A DNA stretch of 18,742 nt. It comes from Caldifarciminota bacterium (lineage in GTDB: Bacteria; Hydrothermota; Hydrothermia; B15-G9; WFZT01). The notes under the pieces were generated by a model. That model was not told the DNA's origin and made no database searches. It saw only the letters and a program-made list of their open reading frames with translations. Location: positions 1-18,742 of the forward strand of contig JALXCE010000191.1 in the NCBI GenBank assembly GCA_026991055.1, written 5' to 3'. The translations under genes were made by a program, and so were the position numbers. Below are positions 8,002 to 14,514 of the stretch, in pieces. Numbering within the stretch: the first letter of the stretch is position 1; each line of letters begins with the position of its first letter.

Positions 8002-8158
8002 AATCCCTCGGTTGGTCAACTCTACATGAGGTAAGTTAGGATGGCATCAGGGGGGAAACTCACTGTGCTCACAAGGATTTTGTAAGTGGATTGAGGAGAG
8101 AAAAATATTTTACCCATAGAATGAACCCTTTGAGAGCTCGCTTCTTGAGCTTGCTACC

Positions 8159-8214
8159 AAATCTTCCTCTCCCCGCATAAATTCTTGCGGGGAGAGGTCA
8201 GGTGAGGGGCTTCA
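8159..8214 (+). repeat. Palindromic repeat copy 1
   Basis: A perfect 12-bp stem CCTCTCCCCGCA (8166-8177) pairs with 8186-8197 around an 8-nt loop. It is bordered by AAATCT on the left and by GGTGAGGGGCTTCA on the right. Copy 2 has the same borders, which defines an asymmetric unit of about 50-56 nt rather than a lone hairpin. Confidence 0.85.
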
Positions 8215-8242
8215 ACAAAAAATCATTCAAGTCAAAATCCGT

Positions 8243-8291
8243 AAATCTCCCTCTCCCACGAAGTGGGAGAGGGATGGGGTGAGGGCCTTCA
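8243..8291 (+). repeat. Palindromic repeat copy 2
   Basis: A perfect 12-bp stem TCCCTCTCCCAC (8248-8259) pairs with 8263-8274 around the loop GAA. It begins with AAATCT and ends GGGGTGAGGGCCTTCA, the same borders as copy 1, in the same orientation. Confidence 0.88.
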
Positions 8292-8320
8292 TCTTAAATT
8301 TTTGTAGATTTCAAGCGGAA

Positions 8321-8370
8321 TGCTCCCTCTCTCACCCTCCCCCGCGTTTCGCGCGGGGGAGGGAACTGCC
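8321..8370 (-). repeat. Palindromic repeat copy 3, inverted
   Basis: A 12-bp perfect stem CCCTCCCCCGCG (8335-8346) pairs with 8352-8363 around TTTCG. The tail CTCTCTCACC lies on the left, so this copy is inverted relative to copies 1 and 2. Read on the minus strand, its AGTTCCCT start and GAGAGAGG stretch also match copy 4 inside the methyltransferase gene. Confidence 0.82.
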
Positions 8371-8545
8371 TTAGCGAAAAATCTTTTCCACATGTGGTCC
8401 TTTTGCCCGGAGCTCGATTTGGAATGGCGAAAATTTTAACTCTACCGAAGACAGTAGTATCAAAGACCGTATCAGTACCCTACAAGGTTTATGAGTGATG
8501 AGATGTTTGCTTGAGTACAAGAGGTTATGCAATTTTTTAAAGGAA

Positions 8546-9658
8546 TTACTCCTTCCACCCCTGCAGGACTTTAAAAGTGGTGCCGAAGTCCATGATGAGT
8601 GTTTTTACGGCAAGTCGAGCTTTTACCTTTTCTTTCTCATCTGCAATTTTTTCATAGTCCTCCAGGACATCCATAATGCCGATTTCAATTAAAAAATCTG
8701 CCTGAGACTGTATCCTTAATTCCCGGTACCCGTGGCTCTCAAAAACCTTTGATAGCAGAGAGAAATCCACAAAAAATGTGATATCCTGCTCCCCAGGATT
8801 TTTGGTAAAATGTCCACCAGGCCCATGCCTTCTATATGTTTGAATGGCTCCGTAGGGAAATCTTCTCTCGTATTCTCGACGCTCAAATCCATAATCTATA
8901 ACCAATATCTTCCCGCGGTGTCTCAATGATAGCTCCCTGATCAGACTGTCCCATCCCCGGGGCAATACAACAAACTGAGATTCCCTGTATTCCTTGAGAA
9001 TCTCTTTATCTTCTTTTGATGCATCAACGAGCTCATATTCCATGCCTTCCTTGAGCAGAATTTCATACCATTCAGTTTCAGAATCTTGCTCAGAAAATCC
9101 CGTATCATCAGACTTTGAAGAGGAATTCCCCCCACCTCTCTCCTCCCCCCACGCACTTCGTGCGCGGGGGGAGGAGAAGGGAACTACTTTATCAGACTTC
9201 TTTACCCTTTTAAACAGGTCAAAGGGGAATGCATCAAAAAGCTCGTTGGCAAGCACAAGGCCCTCAAAGGGCTTGAGGTCCTTTATGGATTCAATCCATG
9301 TGACATTATTAAATTCTCGCAAAACCTCCCTCTCGATCTCGCGTAGATATTCACTTCTCTCCAGGATCAAATAGTCTCCGTGAAACTCCTTCAGAATGTC
9401 ATGGGCAAGCCAGCCCTTCCCAGCTCCTATCTCTAAAACAGTCTTAATTCCCATTTCTTTGAGCCACCTGCCGATGGTCATCCCAAAAATTGGATGTAAA
9501 TCCGAGCTTGTATAAAAATCCCCCTCTTTCCCTATAACCGGTGGCCTGCGGTTGTAATATCCAAATTCTGGATGGTAAAGGGCAAGCTCCACAAATTCAC
9601 TAACGTGAATAGCCCCTTTTTCTCTAATTTTATTGGCGATTATCTCCTCGAGTCCCAT
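8546..9658 (-). CDS. MidA/NDUFAF7-type SAM methyltransferase with an in-frame repeat insertion
   Basis: 370 aa. The family (Methyltransf_28) includes human NDUFAF7, which methylates an arginine of complex I; the bacterial substrate is not established. Seen: YHPEFGYYNRR (28-38), GDFYTSSDLHPIFGMTIGRWL (starting 46), SAM motif I VLEIGAGKGWLAHDIL (74-89), GLVLANELFDAFPF (133-146), ILVIDYG (strand 5), YRRHGPGGHFTKNPGEQDITFFVDF near 290-315, and a helical C-terminus. Residues about 152-197 form a Ser/Arg/Gly/Asp-rich stretch between FDLFKR and TEWYEI, where family members are, as I recall, directly joined. Residues about 159-178 of it are encoded by a palindromic repeat of the family found nearby. 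All core motifs remain intact. ATG 9658 lies 29 nt inside the previous gene. Confidence 0.88.
   Translation of the reverse strand: MGLEEIIANKIREKGAIHVSEFVELALYHPEFGYYNRRPPVIGKEGDFYTSSDLHPIFGMTIGRWLKEMGIKTVLEIGAGKGWLAHDILKEFHGDYLILERSEYLREIEREVLREFNNVTWIESIKDLKPFEGLVLANELFDAFPFDLFKRVKKSDKVVPFSSPRARSAWGEERGGGNSSSKSDDTGFSEQDSETEWYEILLKEGMEYELVDASKEDKEILKEYRESQFVVLPRGWDSLIRELSLRHRGKILVIDYGFERREYERRFPYGAIQTYRRHGPGGHFTKNPGEQDITFFVDFSLLSKVFESHGYRELRIQSQADFLIEIGIMDVLEDYEKIADEKEKVKARLAVKTLIMDFGTTFKVLQGWKE
9126..9183 (-). repeat. Palindromic repeat copy 4, inside the MidA-type gene
   Basis: CTCCTCCCCCC (9140-9150) pairs with 9166-9176, then one A-C mismatch, then CGCAC (9152-9156) with 9160-9164 around a 3-nt loop. 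The outer TTCCC/GGGAA (9126-9130 and 9179-9183) extends it. On the minus strand GTGCGTGGGGGGAGG and GGGGGGAATT are shared exactly with copy 5. The frame stays open through it and codes for residues about 159-178. Confidence 0.85.
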
Positions 9659-10007
9659 AGTTTACCACGAGCCTGTAGTGCCTTACAAGATAATAAAGGG
9701 AGGTGATGGCAAATATTAGCATTTCCCTTCCGTTGCCGGCAAGTACGGTAAAATAGGCCCCGATGAGGGTTATAATCAATGACGGCAGGTAAATAATGAT
9801 TTCGAGAAGTCGCCTGTTATGGACGAAGTTTTTTAGAAAAATCAGGAGAAATCTTCCAAGCAGGAAAACGATAACTGCTACGAAGAAAAACAGGAACCTG
9901 TAAATATAGAGGGAATCAGGCCTCAGAAGTATGGTTTTGTAGTGGATTAAGAATCCAAAAACCACCCACAGAAGGAGATTGACTACTAAATAGGCAAGGA
10001 GAATCAA
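9630..10007 (-). CDS. Small four-span membrane protein, unknown function
   Basis: 125 aa, with four hydrophobic helices at roughly 1-20, 36-60, 68-88 and 92-108 and a short charged C-terminus (YGTRGDNRQ). I do not recognise a family. The TTG start overlaps the argR stop as TTGA (4 nt), and its end overlaps the MidA-type gene by 29 nt, so it is the middle gene of a translationally coupled three-gene set. The hydrophobic pattern with basic residues between helices makes a real protein likely. Confidence 0.7.
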   Translation of the reverse strand: MILLAYLVVNLLLWVVFGFLIHYKTILLRPDSLYIYRFLFFFVAVIVFLLGRFLLIFLKNFVHNRRLLEIIIYLPSLIITLIGAYFTVLAGNGREMLIFAITSLYYLVRHYRLVVNYGTRGDNRQ

Positions 10008-10471
10008 CGAGGTAGTAAGCCTGAGAGCTCTTTAACGATCTTTTTAGTCTTTTCCGGCTGTTTGACGATAACGAGGATGGAGTCGTCACCTGCAAGTGTA
10101 CCAAGGATTCCGTCATATTTGAGTTCATCAATAAGCGCAGCCACACCGTGAGCATTTCCCGGAGATGTCTTAATCAGGATAAGGTTACCTGTATAGTCGA
10201 TGGATTCAACGAAATTCTCGAATGCTACCTTTATCTTTTCCCAGATTCTGTTGGATAGCCCCTTTTGCATTAATTCATATTTATAAACACCGGGCTTAAT
10301 CCGAACCTTGACAACTCCCATCTCCTGTAAGTCTCTTGAAATGGTCGCCTGAGTGGTTTTTATACCCCTCTTCCTGAGTTCCTCAAGGAGCTGAAATTGC
10401 TCGCCAATTTCCTTCTCTTCAAGGATCTGTTTTATGAGCCTCTGTCTTTCTTTTTTCTGTCTCATATTCAT
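10004..10471 (-). CDS. argR: Arginine repressor ArgR
   Basis: 155 aa. ArgR is a hexameric, arginine-dependent DNA-binding regulator. The N-terminal winged helix (about 5-65) contains TTQATISRDLQEMG with the Ser45-Arg46 recognition pair. The C-terminal domain (about 80-152) contains GNAHGVAALIDE and GTLAGDDSILVIV, where Asp129-Asp130 correspond to the arginine-binding pair. Start: ATG 10471, or the in-frame ATG two codons later. No Shine-Dalgarno precedes it; a consensus promoter predicts a leader of about 6 nt. No arginine biosynthesis gene is in the window, so its targets lie elsewhere. A near-consensus ARG box over its own promoter suggests autoregulation. It is the first gene of a three-gene operon. 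Confidence 0.95.
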   Translation of the reverse strand: MNMRQKKERQRLIKQILEEKEIGEQFQLLEELRKRGIKTTQATISRDLQEMGVVKVRIKPGVYKYELMQKGLSNRIWEKIKVAFENFVESIDYTGNLILIKTSPGNAHGVAALIDELKYDGILGTLAGDDSILVIVKQPEKTKKIVKELSGLLPR

Positions 10472-10476
10472 TTAGT

Positions 10477-10494
10477 TCCGCATAATTATACATT
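10477..10494 (-). promoter_or_regulatory. ARG-box-like operator over the argR promoter
   Basis: Read on the minus strand, AATGTATAATTATGCGGA fits 15 of 18 positions of the E. coli ARG box pattern (two-fold TGAAT/ATTCA with an A/T centre; 7 of the 10 fixed bases match). It covers the -10 box and the predicted start point, the usual place for autorepression. Thermophile and Gram-positive boxes differ in detail, so the match is suggestive only. Confidence 0.45.
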
Positions 10495-10514
10495 CCCCCT
10501 GTATTTTGTGTCAA
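10485..10514 (-). promoter_or_regulatory. Consensus promoter of the argR operon
   Basis: Perfect TTGACA (complement of 10509-10514) and perfect TATAAT (complement of 10485-10490) with 18-nt spacing. +1 is expected near 10477, about 6 nt before the ATG. Confidence 0.75.
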
Positions 10515-10533
10515 CCTATCGAAAGTGTGTTCT

Positions 10534-10608
10534 AAAATTCCCCCCTCTTAGCCTCCCCCCACGCACAAAGTGCGTGGGGGGGAGGGAATAGGTGGGGGGG
10601 CAAATTTT
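10534..10608. repeat. Palindromic repeat copy 5, bipartite hairpin between natB and argR
   Basis: Inner stem: CCCCCCACGCAC (10555-10566) pairs with 10570-10581 around AAA. Outer stem: AAAATTCCCCCC (10534-10545) pairs with GGGGGG (10595-10600) and AATTTT (10603-10608) with a 2-nt bulge. Seven T follow at 10605-10611 on the plus strand and a shorter TTTT flanks the other side. It shares exact 15-nt and 10-nt blocks with copy 4. By position it may end natB transcripts before the argR promoter, but the T-run is far better on the plus strand. Confidence 0.8.
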
Positions 10609-10690
10609 TTTCAAAAAATTAATGGATTTGAGATTTTTCAAACAGGCTCACCTGGCGATGCTGGTGAGGTTTTGTGGAATTTGATGGAAT

Positions 10691-11812
10691 TTATCGGGCT
10701 ATGCCCCTGTCAAAGACTTTAAAGAGAAGCTTATAAAGGAACCAGAGCATAATAAGGAGTGTTATAAAGGAAATCTCATAGTGTCTGAAATTGATCCCCG
10801 TTGCAAGTGCCTCCCGCATCAATATCATGAAGTTGAATCCGGGAATGTAGAAATACCAGTCTGGAACTGAAAGACGGGTGAAGCTTTGAACAAAAATCAT
10901 CGGAATAACTATGAGCAGAATCACTGGCGTCATGTAGTTTTGTGCCTCTCTGTAGCTTCTCGCATAGGCGCTCGCTATAAGCACAATAGTAGATGCTATT
11001 ATCATGAAAATTAATAGCAGCAAAACGAGAAGTAATATATCCAGTCCACTGACCTTGAGCATTCCCACACCGGTTCCACCTAAAAAGATTATATATACAA
11101 TGTAAAATCCGACGCCCATCAAAACAGTAGTTATCAGCGAAATAGTTGAGACGTTTAAAATCTTGCCCAATAGAATTTCCTTTTTACTGACCGGTAATGA
11201 AAGGAGAACATACAGGGTTTTGCGCTCCTTCTCTCCTGCAATTGTATCAACACCCGGTGCTATGGCTCCCGAGATAAGGCCGAAAATGAAGAGAAATCCA
11301 AGTACCAGGCCCGCAACAACACCTCCGAGTTCCCTCTCAGTGATGACGCTTTTAGGAATCACCTTGAGCTTTCTCATTTGAATCTTGCCCTGCCCGGAAT
11401 TCTCATAACTCTCGATTATCAGCTTTGCCCTGGTGAGCGCCTTCTTGGATGAGCTTGATAGGGGATTGTAGTAAATTTCAACCGTCGGCGGATTTTTCTC
11501 GACCACCCTCACATACAGGTCTATTTTACCTTCCCTTAGAGCTTTGTACGGGTCTTTGGCCATAGTGAGGTTAATAAACTTTGACTTTGCAAAAAGCTCA
11601 AAAAATCCGGGAAGTCGAAATCCACTGATCATTACGTTCGAAGGGGTGATCTCGATTTTCTTCTGCTGTTTACTCTGAATTGCCTCGGGGATACCAATAA
11701 AAATGGGGATAACTACCAGAGGGACAATTATGGTGGAATAGAGCACCCTTTTGTTTCTCAGCGCATCTTTGATCTCTTTTTTGTAGATGGCGAAAACCTT
11801 TTTAAAGTTCAT
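10691..11812 (-). CDS. NatB-like ABC-2 type permease
   Basis: 373 aa. Membrane half of an ABC exporter; the founding NatAB exports sodium. Layout: cytoplasmic N-terminus MNFKKVFAIYKKEIKDALRNKR, first membrane span about 24-42, a large extracytoplasmic loop to about 160, then five spans from about 165 onward and a short C-terminus. The stretch GVDTIAGEKERKTLYVLLSLPVSKKEILLGK after the second span is the characteristic cytoplasmic coupling segment of NatB/ABC-2 permeases. ATG 11812 overlaps the ATPase stop by 11 nt. Substrate is not proven; related permeases export drugs or peptides. It is the last gene of the panC operon, with no clear T-run terminator behind it on its strand. Confidence 0.85.
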   Translation of the reverse strand: MNFKKVFAIYKKEIKDALRNKRVLYSTIIVPLVVIPIFIGIPEAIQSKQQKKIEITPSNVMISGFRLPGFFELFAKSKFINLTMAKDPYKALREGKIDLYVRVVEKNPPTVEIYYNPLSSSSKKALTRAKLIIESYENSGQGKIQMRKLKVIPKSVITERELGGVVAGLVLGFLFIFGLISGAIAPGVDTIAGEKERKTLYVLLSLPVSKKEILLGKILNVSTISLITTVLMGVGFYIVYIIFLGGTGVGMLKVSGLDILLLVLLLLIFMIIASTIVLIASAYARSYREAQNYMTPVILLIVIPMIFVQSFTRLSVPDWYFYIPGFNFMILMREALATGINFRHYEISFITLLIMLWFLYKLLFKVFDRGIAR

Positions 11813-12530
11813 AGCCTATAGCCTTGATGAAAATCTTCTCAAGCTTTTTCTCGTGATATCTATCCTGCAGTTCTTCAAGGGTACCGGTGGCGACGATATT
11901 GCCTAAATGAATGATTGCGATTCTGTCGGATACATCTTCGGCTTCAGACATGATGTGGGTGGAATAGAGAATTGCTTTACCATGGTCCCTTTCTCTTCGG
12001 ACGATCTTTTTGAATACCTCACGTGCGGGGACATCAAGGCCATCAGTGGGTTCATCCAGGATGAGAATGGGGGGATGAGGCAGAAGGGCTCGCGCAAGCG
12101 AGCCCTTCTGCCTCATCCCCCTCGACAACTCTCCTCCCTTTTTCTCTAAAAAATCCCCCATATCAAGATCTCTCGAAAGCTCATCAATACGCCTTTTGAT
12201 CTCATTCTTTGTCAAACCATAGAGCTCTCCCCAGAATTCAAGACTCTCCCTGACTTTCAGCCTTTCGTATATGCCGTTTTCCTCAAGAACAGCACCGATG
12301 CCGGATTTATACTCGTACTCGTCTTTTGAAACTTTCTGACCGTTAACAAATACTTCCCCTGAATCTGGCTCAATTATTCCGAGGATGATGGAAATTGTGG
12401 TGGTTTTACCGGCTCCATTGGGCCCAAGAAGAGCAAAAACTTCTCCCTCGTTCACCTCGAAGCTGATACCGTTTAATGCGCGTGTCCTCCCGTAAGATTT
12501 ATAAAGATTCCTTACCTCAATTTTCCCCAT
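11802..12530 (-). CDS. NatA-like ABC transporter ATPase
   Basis: 242 aa, full length. Walker A GPNGAGKTT (36-44), a Glu-containing Q-loop region AVLEENGIYERL, signature LSRGMRQ (135-141), Walker B ILILDEP (155-161), D-loop GLD and H-loop His192. The signature has Arg where the classical LSGGQ has Gly; LS(K/R)GM is common in the NatA group. It drives the permease encoded next. Codons 137-154 form a perfect 24-bp inverted repeat in the DNA (see separate entry), although the protein aligns with the family without gain or loss of length. ATG 12530 lies 14 nt inside the phosphatase gene, with no strong Shine-Dalgarno. Confidence 0.93.
   Translation of the reverse strand: MGKIEVRNLYKSYGRTRALNGISFEVNEGEVFALLGPNGAGKTTTISIILGIIEPDSGEVFVNGQKVSKDEYEYKSGIGAVLEENGIYERLKVRESLEFWGELYGLTKNEIKRRIDELSRDLDMGDFLEKKGGELSRGMRQKGSLARALLPHPPILILDEPTDGLDVPAREVFKKIVRRERDHGKAILYSTHIMSEAEDVSDRIAIIHLGNIVATGTLEELQDRYHEKKLEKIFIKAIGYEL
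12070..12121. repeat. Perfect 24-bp inverted repeat in the ABC signature region
   Basis: The left arm 12070-12093 and right arm 12098-12121 are exact reverse complements with the loop GCAA. The arms read five G, then ATGAGGCAGAA, then GGGCTCGC. The repeat encodes RGMRQKGSLARALLPHPP of the ATPase, including most of the signature motif. An mRNA hairpin here would be extremely stable. Confidence 0.95.
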
Positions 12531-14160
12531 AAGGTCTGCCTGAAAACTTATCGATTACCCAACCAGTTTGATTCTTGACCATAAATTTTACACCATGGGG
12601 AGAGATTTCACCAATTATGTAATGGTTTTCGGGACTGAATTTCTGGATAAATTTTACCCTGCCCGGTGAAGCTTCGTATGAGGGAGCCCCGCCACCTCCA
12701 GAAATGATCTCATAAAATCCGCTAAACTCAGATTTTCTTGCGAGCTCAGGAATTATTTTTGAATTTCTGATGAAATCAATTCTCTGGTCAAGCCATACCC
12801 GTGCGTAAAAGTGCTCGTGGGCGTTGAATACGGCGATCACGTCGTTATTCAGGGCAAGTGCCGCAGCAGAGTCACGTGCAGCAGGATGAAGGTCGAGACT
12901 TGACCCCTCGTGGCCTCCCACAGGAAAGAGCGGCTCATGCCAGAAGAGGAATTTGTACGGTACCCTGTATTTCCTCAAAATGCTATCAGCCCATGTGTAT
13001 TGAACCCTGTTTATCTTCATCGCTCTGAGCTTTCCACCCGTTTTTGTGTATTTGTAATCCGGGTTTAATGCGACGAAGAGGGCGTCACCAATTTTAAAGT
13101 AATAAACATTCCCCTTATAAGGTGGCTCTCCGGGCTTTGCTTCAGGTCCATTAAGGGGATTAGGAAAGAATCTGAGCCAGTAATCTTCTGCGCTATTGGG
13201 TGGATTTAAATCGGTGTAGGCATGTTTTCCGAGCTTCAGCAAGGGGGCAGACGCGTCATGGTTCCCCATCACCGTGAAAACAGGAATAAACGGCGAAACA
13301 GGCTCAAGTGCCCACCACCAGATCTCGTACATGATTCGCACGAACGCAGTGTCGGTGGTATAGCCCTTTATGAGGTCACCAAGAACAATGATGAATGCTG
13401 CACTATCCCTCAAACTGGCAAGTCCCAGTTTTCTCAAGACTTCTACGTTAACACCGTTAATCCTCTCTCTTGTGCCAGGTGATTTCCAGTTGGCACGGGT
13501 ATCCCCAAAAACTGCAAATTTGAAGTTCAATGTATCAGGCATGTGAAATCTGTAGGGTCTCGACCGGAATGTGTCTTGCGGGAAATAAGAGCGGATTCTG
13601 TATGTATAATAAAGATTCTGGGAAAGACCGTTAATTGAAACTCTGTGCCATCTTGCGAGTGTCGTATCTTTGAAAACTCTTCCATCGTTTAAAACAACTT
13701 CGCCCTGCGATGGGAAATTGGTTCGCCACATTACATCAATACCATCGGGCCGGAGATTACCCAGCACGGGGCCGAGGTCAATTAGACCGCCCAGCCGGTA
13801 TTTACCATCTTTCACTACGACCCTGAATTTATAGCCCTTTGTGGAAACCTCTTTTTTCTTTTTGAGATCGGTGTACTCGAGCTGGTAAAGGTAAACGTGT
13901 CCGGGCTTGATGTCTTTAATGACAAACTGAAAGAATGTGTCAACTGTGTCGGGATACCAGATATTTTCGAGGTACTTGGGCTCATAGATTTCAATGCCCT
14001 TTTGTGTCAGTTCCTGCTCATCGGAATAATAAATATTGGGCATAGCCGATGGATTTTGAGTCTTCATGGAAACGACAACGGTTGTTCCCACAACGCTCAC
14101 CTGAGGCTCCACTACGTAAAAAGGAAGTCTCAGGATCAGAAAAAGTGCAAGTATATTCAT
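12517..14160 (-). CDS. Exported purple-acid-phosphatase-like metallophosphoesterase
   Basis: 547 aa. Signal-like N-terminus (MNILALFLILRLPFYVV), then two Fn3-like beta domains (about 18-115 and 122-207; the second, YRIRSYFPQDTFRSRPYRF, resembles the purple acid phosphatase N-domain). The calcineurin-like catalytic domain follows: VFGDTR (217-222), VLGDLI (259-264), MGNHD (298-302), FWHEP with His408, and FNAHEHFYAR (445-454) matching the GHxHxYER end motif with Ala for Gly. These supply the ligands of a two-metal site that hydrolyses phosphate esters, outside the inner membrane. SD GAGGAG (complement of 14167-14172) lies inside the end of panD; the gap to the panD stop is 3 nt. Natural substrate unknown. 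Confidence 0.88.
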   Translation of the reverse strand: MNILALFLILRLPFYVVEPQVSVVGTTVVVSMKTQNPSAMPNIYYSDEQELTQKGIEIYEPKYLENIWYPDTVDTFFQFVIKDIKPGHVYLYQLEYTDLKKKKEVSTKGYKFRVVVKDGKYRLGGLIDLGPVLGNLRPDGIDVMWRTNFPSQGEVVLNDGRVFKDTTLARWHRVSINGLSQNLYYTYRIRSYFPQDTFRSRPYRFHMPDTLNFKFAVFGDTRANWKSPGTRERINGVNVEVLRKLGLASLRDSAAFIIVLGDLIKGYTTDTAFVRIMYEIWWWALEPVSPFIPVFTVMGNHDASAPLLKLGKHAYTDLNPPNSAEDYWLRFFPNPLNGPEAKPGEPPYKGNVYYFKIGDALFVALNPDYKYTKTGGKLRAMKINRVQYTWADSILRKYRVPYKFLFWHEPLFPVGGHEGSSLDLHPAARDSAAALALNNDVIAVFNAHEHFYARVWLDQRIDFIRNSKIIPELARKSEFSGFYEIISGGGGAPSYEASPGRVKFIQKFSPENHYIIGEISPHGVKFMVKNQTGWVIDKFSGRPYGEN

Positions 14161-14163
14161 TTT

Positions 14164-14514
14164 TTACTCCTCTATTTCTCCATCTTGGCCGAATCTCAGT
14201 ATTGCAGGGCGATGGCTTTTGGCTTCCTCCGTGTCAATAAGCGCGTAAGACGCAATTATAACAGGGTCGCCGATTTCTCCTAATCTTGCAGCCGCTCCAT
14301 TTAAAACTACCTCTCCACTACCTCGCCTGCCTTCGATGATGTAGGTTGAGAATCTGGCACCGTTGGAAATGTTATAAACTTCAACCTTTTCAAAAGGCAG
14401 GAGGCCAACTTTTTCCATATAAATGGGATCAAGGGTGAGGCTACCTTCGTAGTTCAGGTTTTTACCGGTTATCCTCGCCCTGTGTATTTTTGATTTTAAA
14501 ACCCATATTTTCAA
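14164..14514 (-). CDS. panD: Aspartate 1-decarboxylase
   Basis: 116 aa. A pyruvoyl enzyme that makes beta-alanine for pantothenate. The self-cleavage site Gly24-Ser25 is at the canonical position in NYEGSLTLD. KSKIHRARIT (7-16), NISNGARFSTY, RGSGEVVLNGAAARL (with Asn72 and Ala74 region) and IIASYALID follow as in the bacterial family. The TTG start overlaps the panC stop (TTGA, 4 nt), so the two pathway partners, which meet at the beta-alanine step, are translationally coupled. The C-terminal extension FGQDGEIEE is short and normal. Confidence 0.96.
   Translation of the reverse strand: MKIWVLKSKIHRARITGKNLNYEGSLTLDPIYMEKVGLLPFEKVEVYNISNGARFSTYIIEGRRGSGEVVLNGAAARLGEIGDPVIIASYALIDTEEAKSHRPAILRFGQDGEIEE

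Larger units (their letters stand above)
7989..8545. other. 557-nt non-coding gap holding three palindromic repeats
   Basis: The gap lies between the 3' end of the MidA-type gene and the 5' end of the kinase gene, both on the minus strand. It contains three copies of the GC-rich palindromic repeat (8159-8214, 8243-8291, 8321-8370) and the kinase -10 box. The only coding-like stretch is a 24-codon frame on the plus strand at 8424-8498 (starts MAKILTLPKT, ends with tandem TGA stops), which has no good ribosome site and is too short to judge. I see no terminator with a T-run, tRNA or transposase remnant. Confidence 0.7.

Noticed and set aside
8014..8019. TTGACC as -35 box of the kinase gene
   Set aside because: Only 12 nt separate it from the TATAAT, too short for a sigma-70-type promoter.
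8159..8370. Three closely spaced palindromic repeats as a possible CRISPR array
   Set aside because: The units differ in stem sequence and orientation, the spacers are unequal, and no cas gene is near; they fit REP-like elements better.
8495..8692. 65-codon plus-strand frame running into the 3' end of the MidA-type gene
   Set aside because: Most of it is antisense to conserved codons of the methyltransferase and it lacks a Shine-Dalgarno.
10647..10668. CTCACC/GGTGAG hairpin after natB as its terminator
   Set aside because: The stem is only 6 bp with a 10-nt loop and there is no T-run directly behind it on the minus strand.
12070..12121. Insertion of a mobile palindrome in the ABC ATPase gene
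   Set aside because: The protein keeps normal family spacing between signature and Walker B motifs, so nothing was added; the palindrome needs another explanation.
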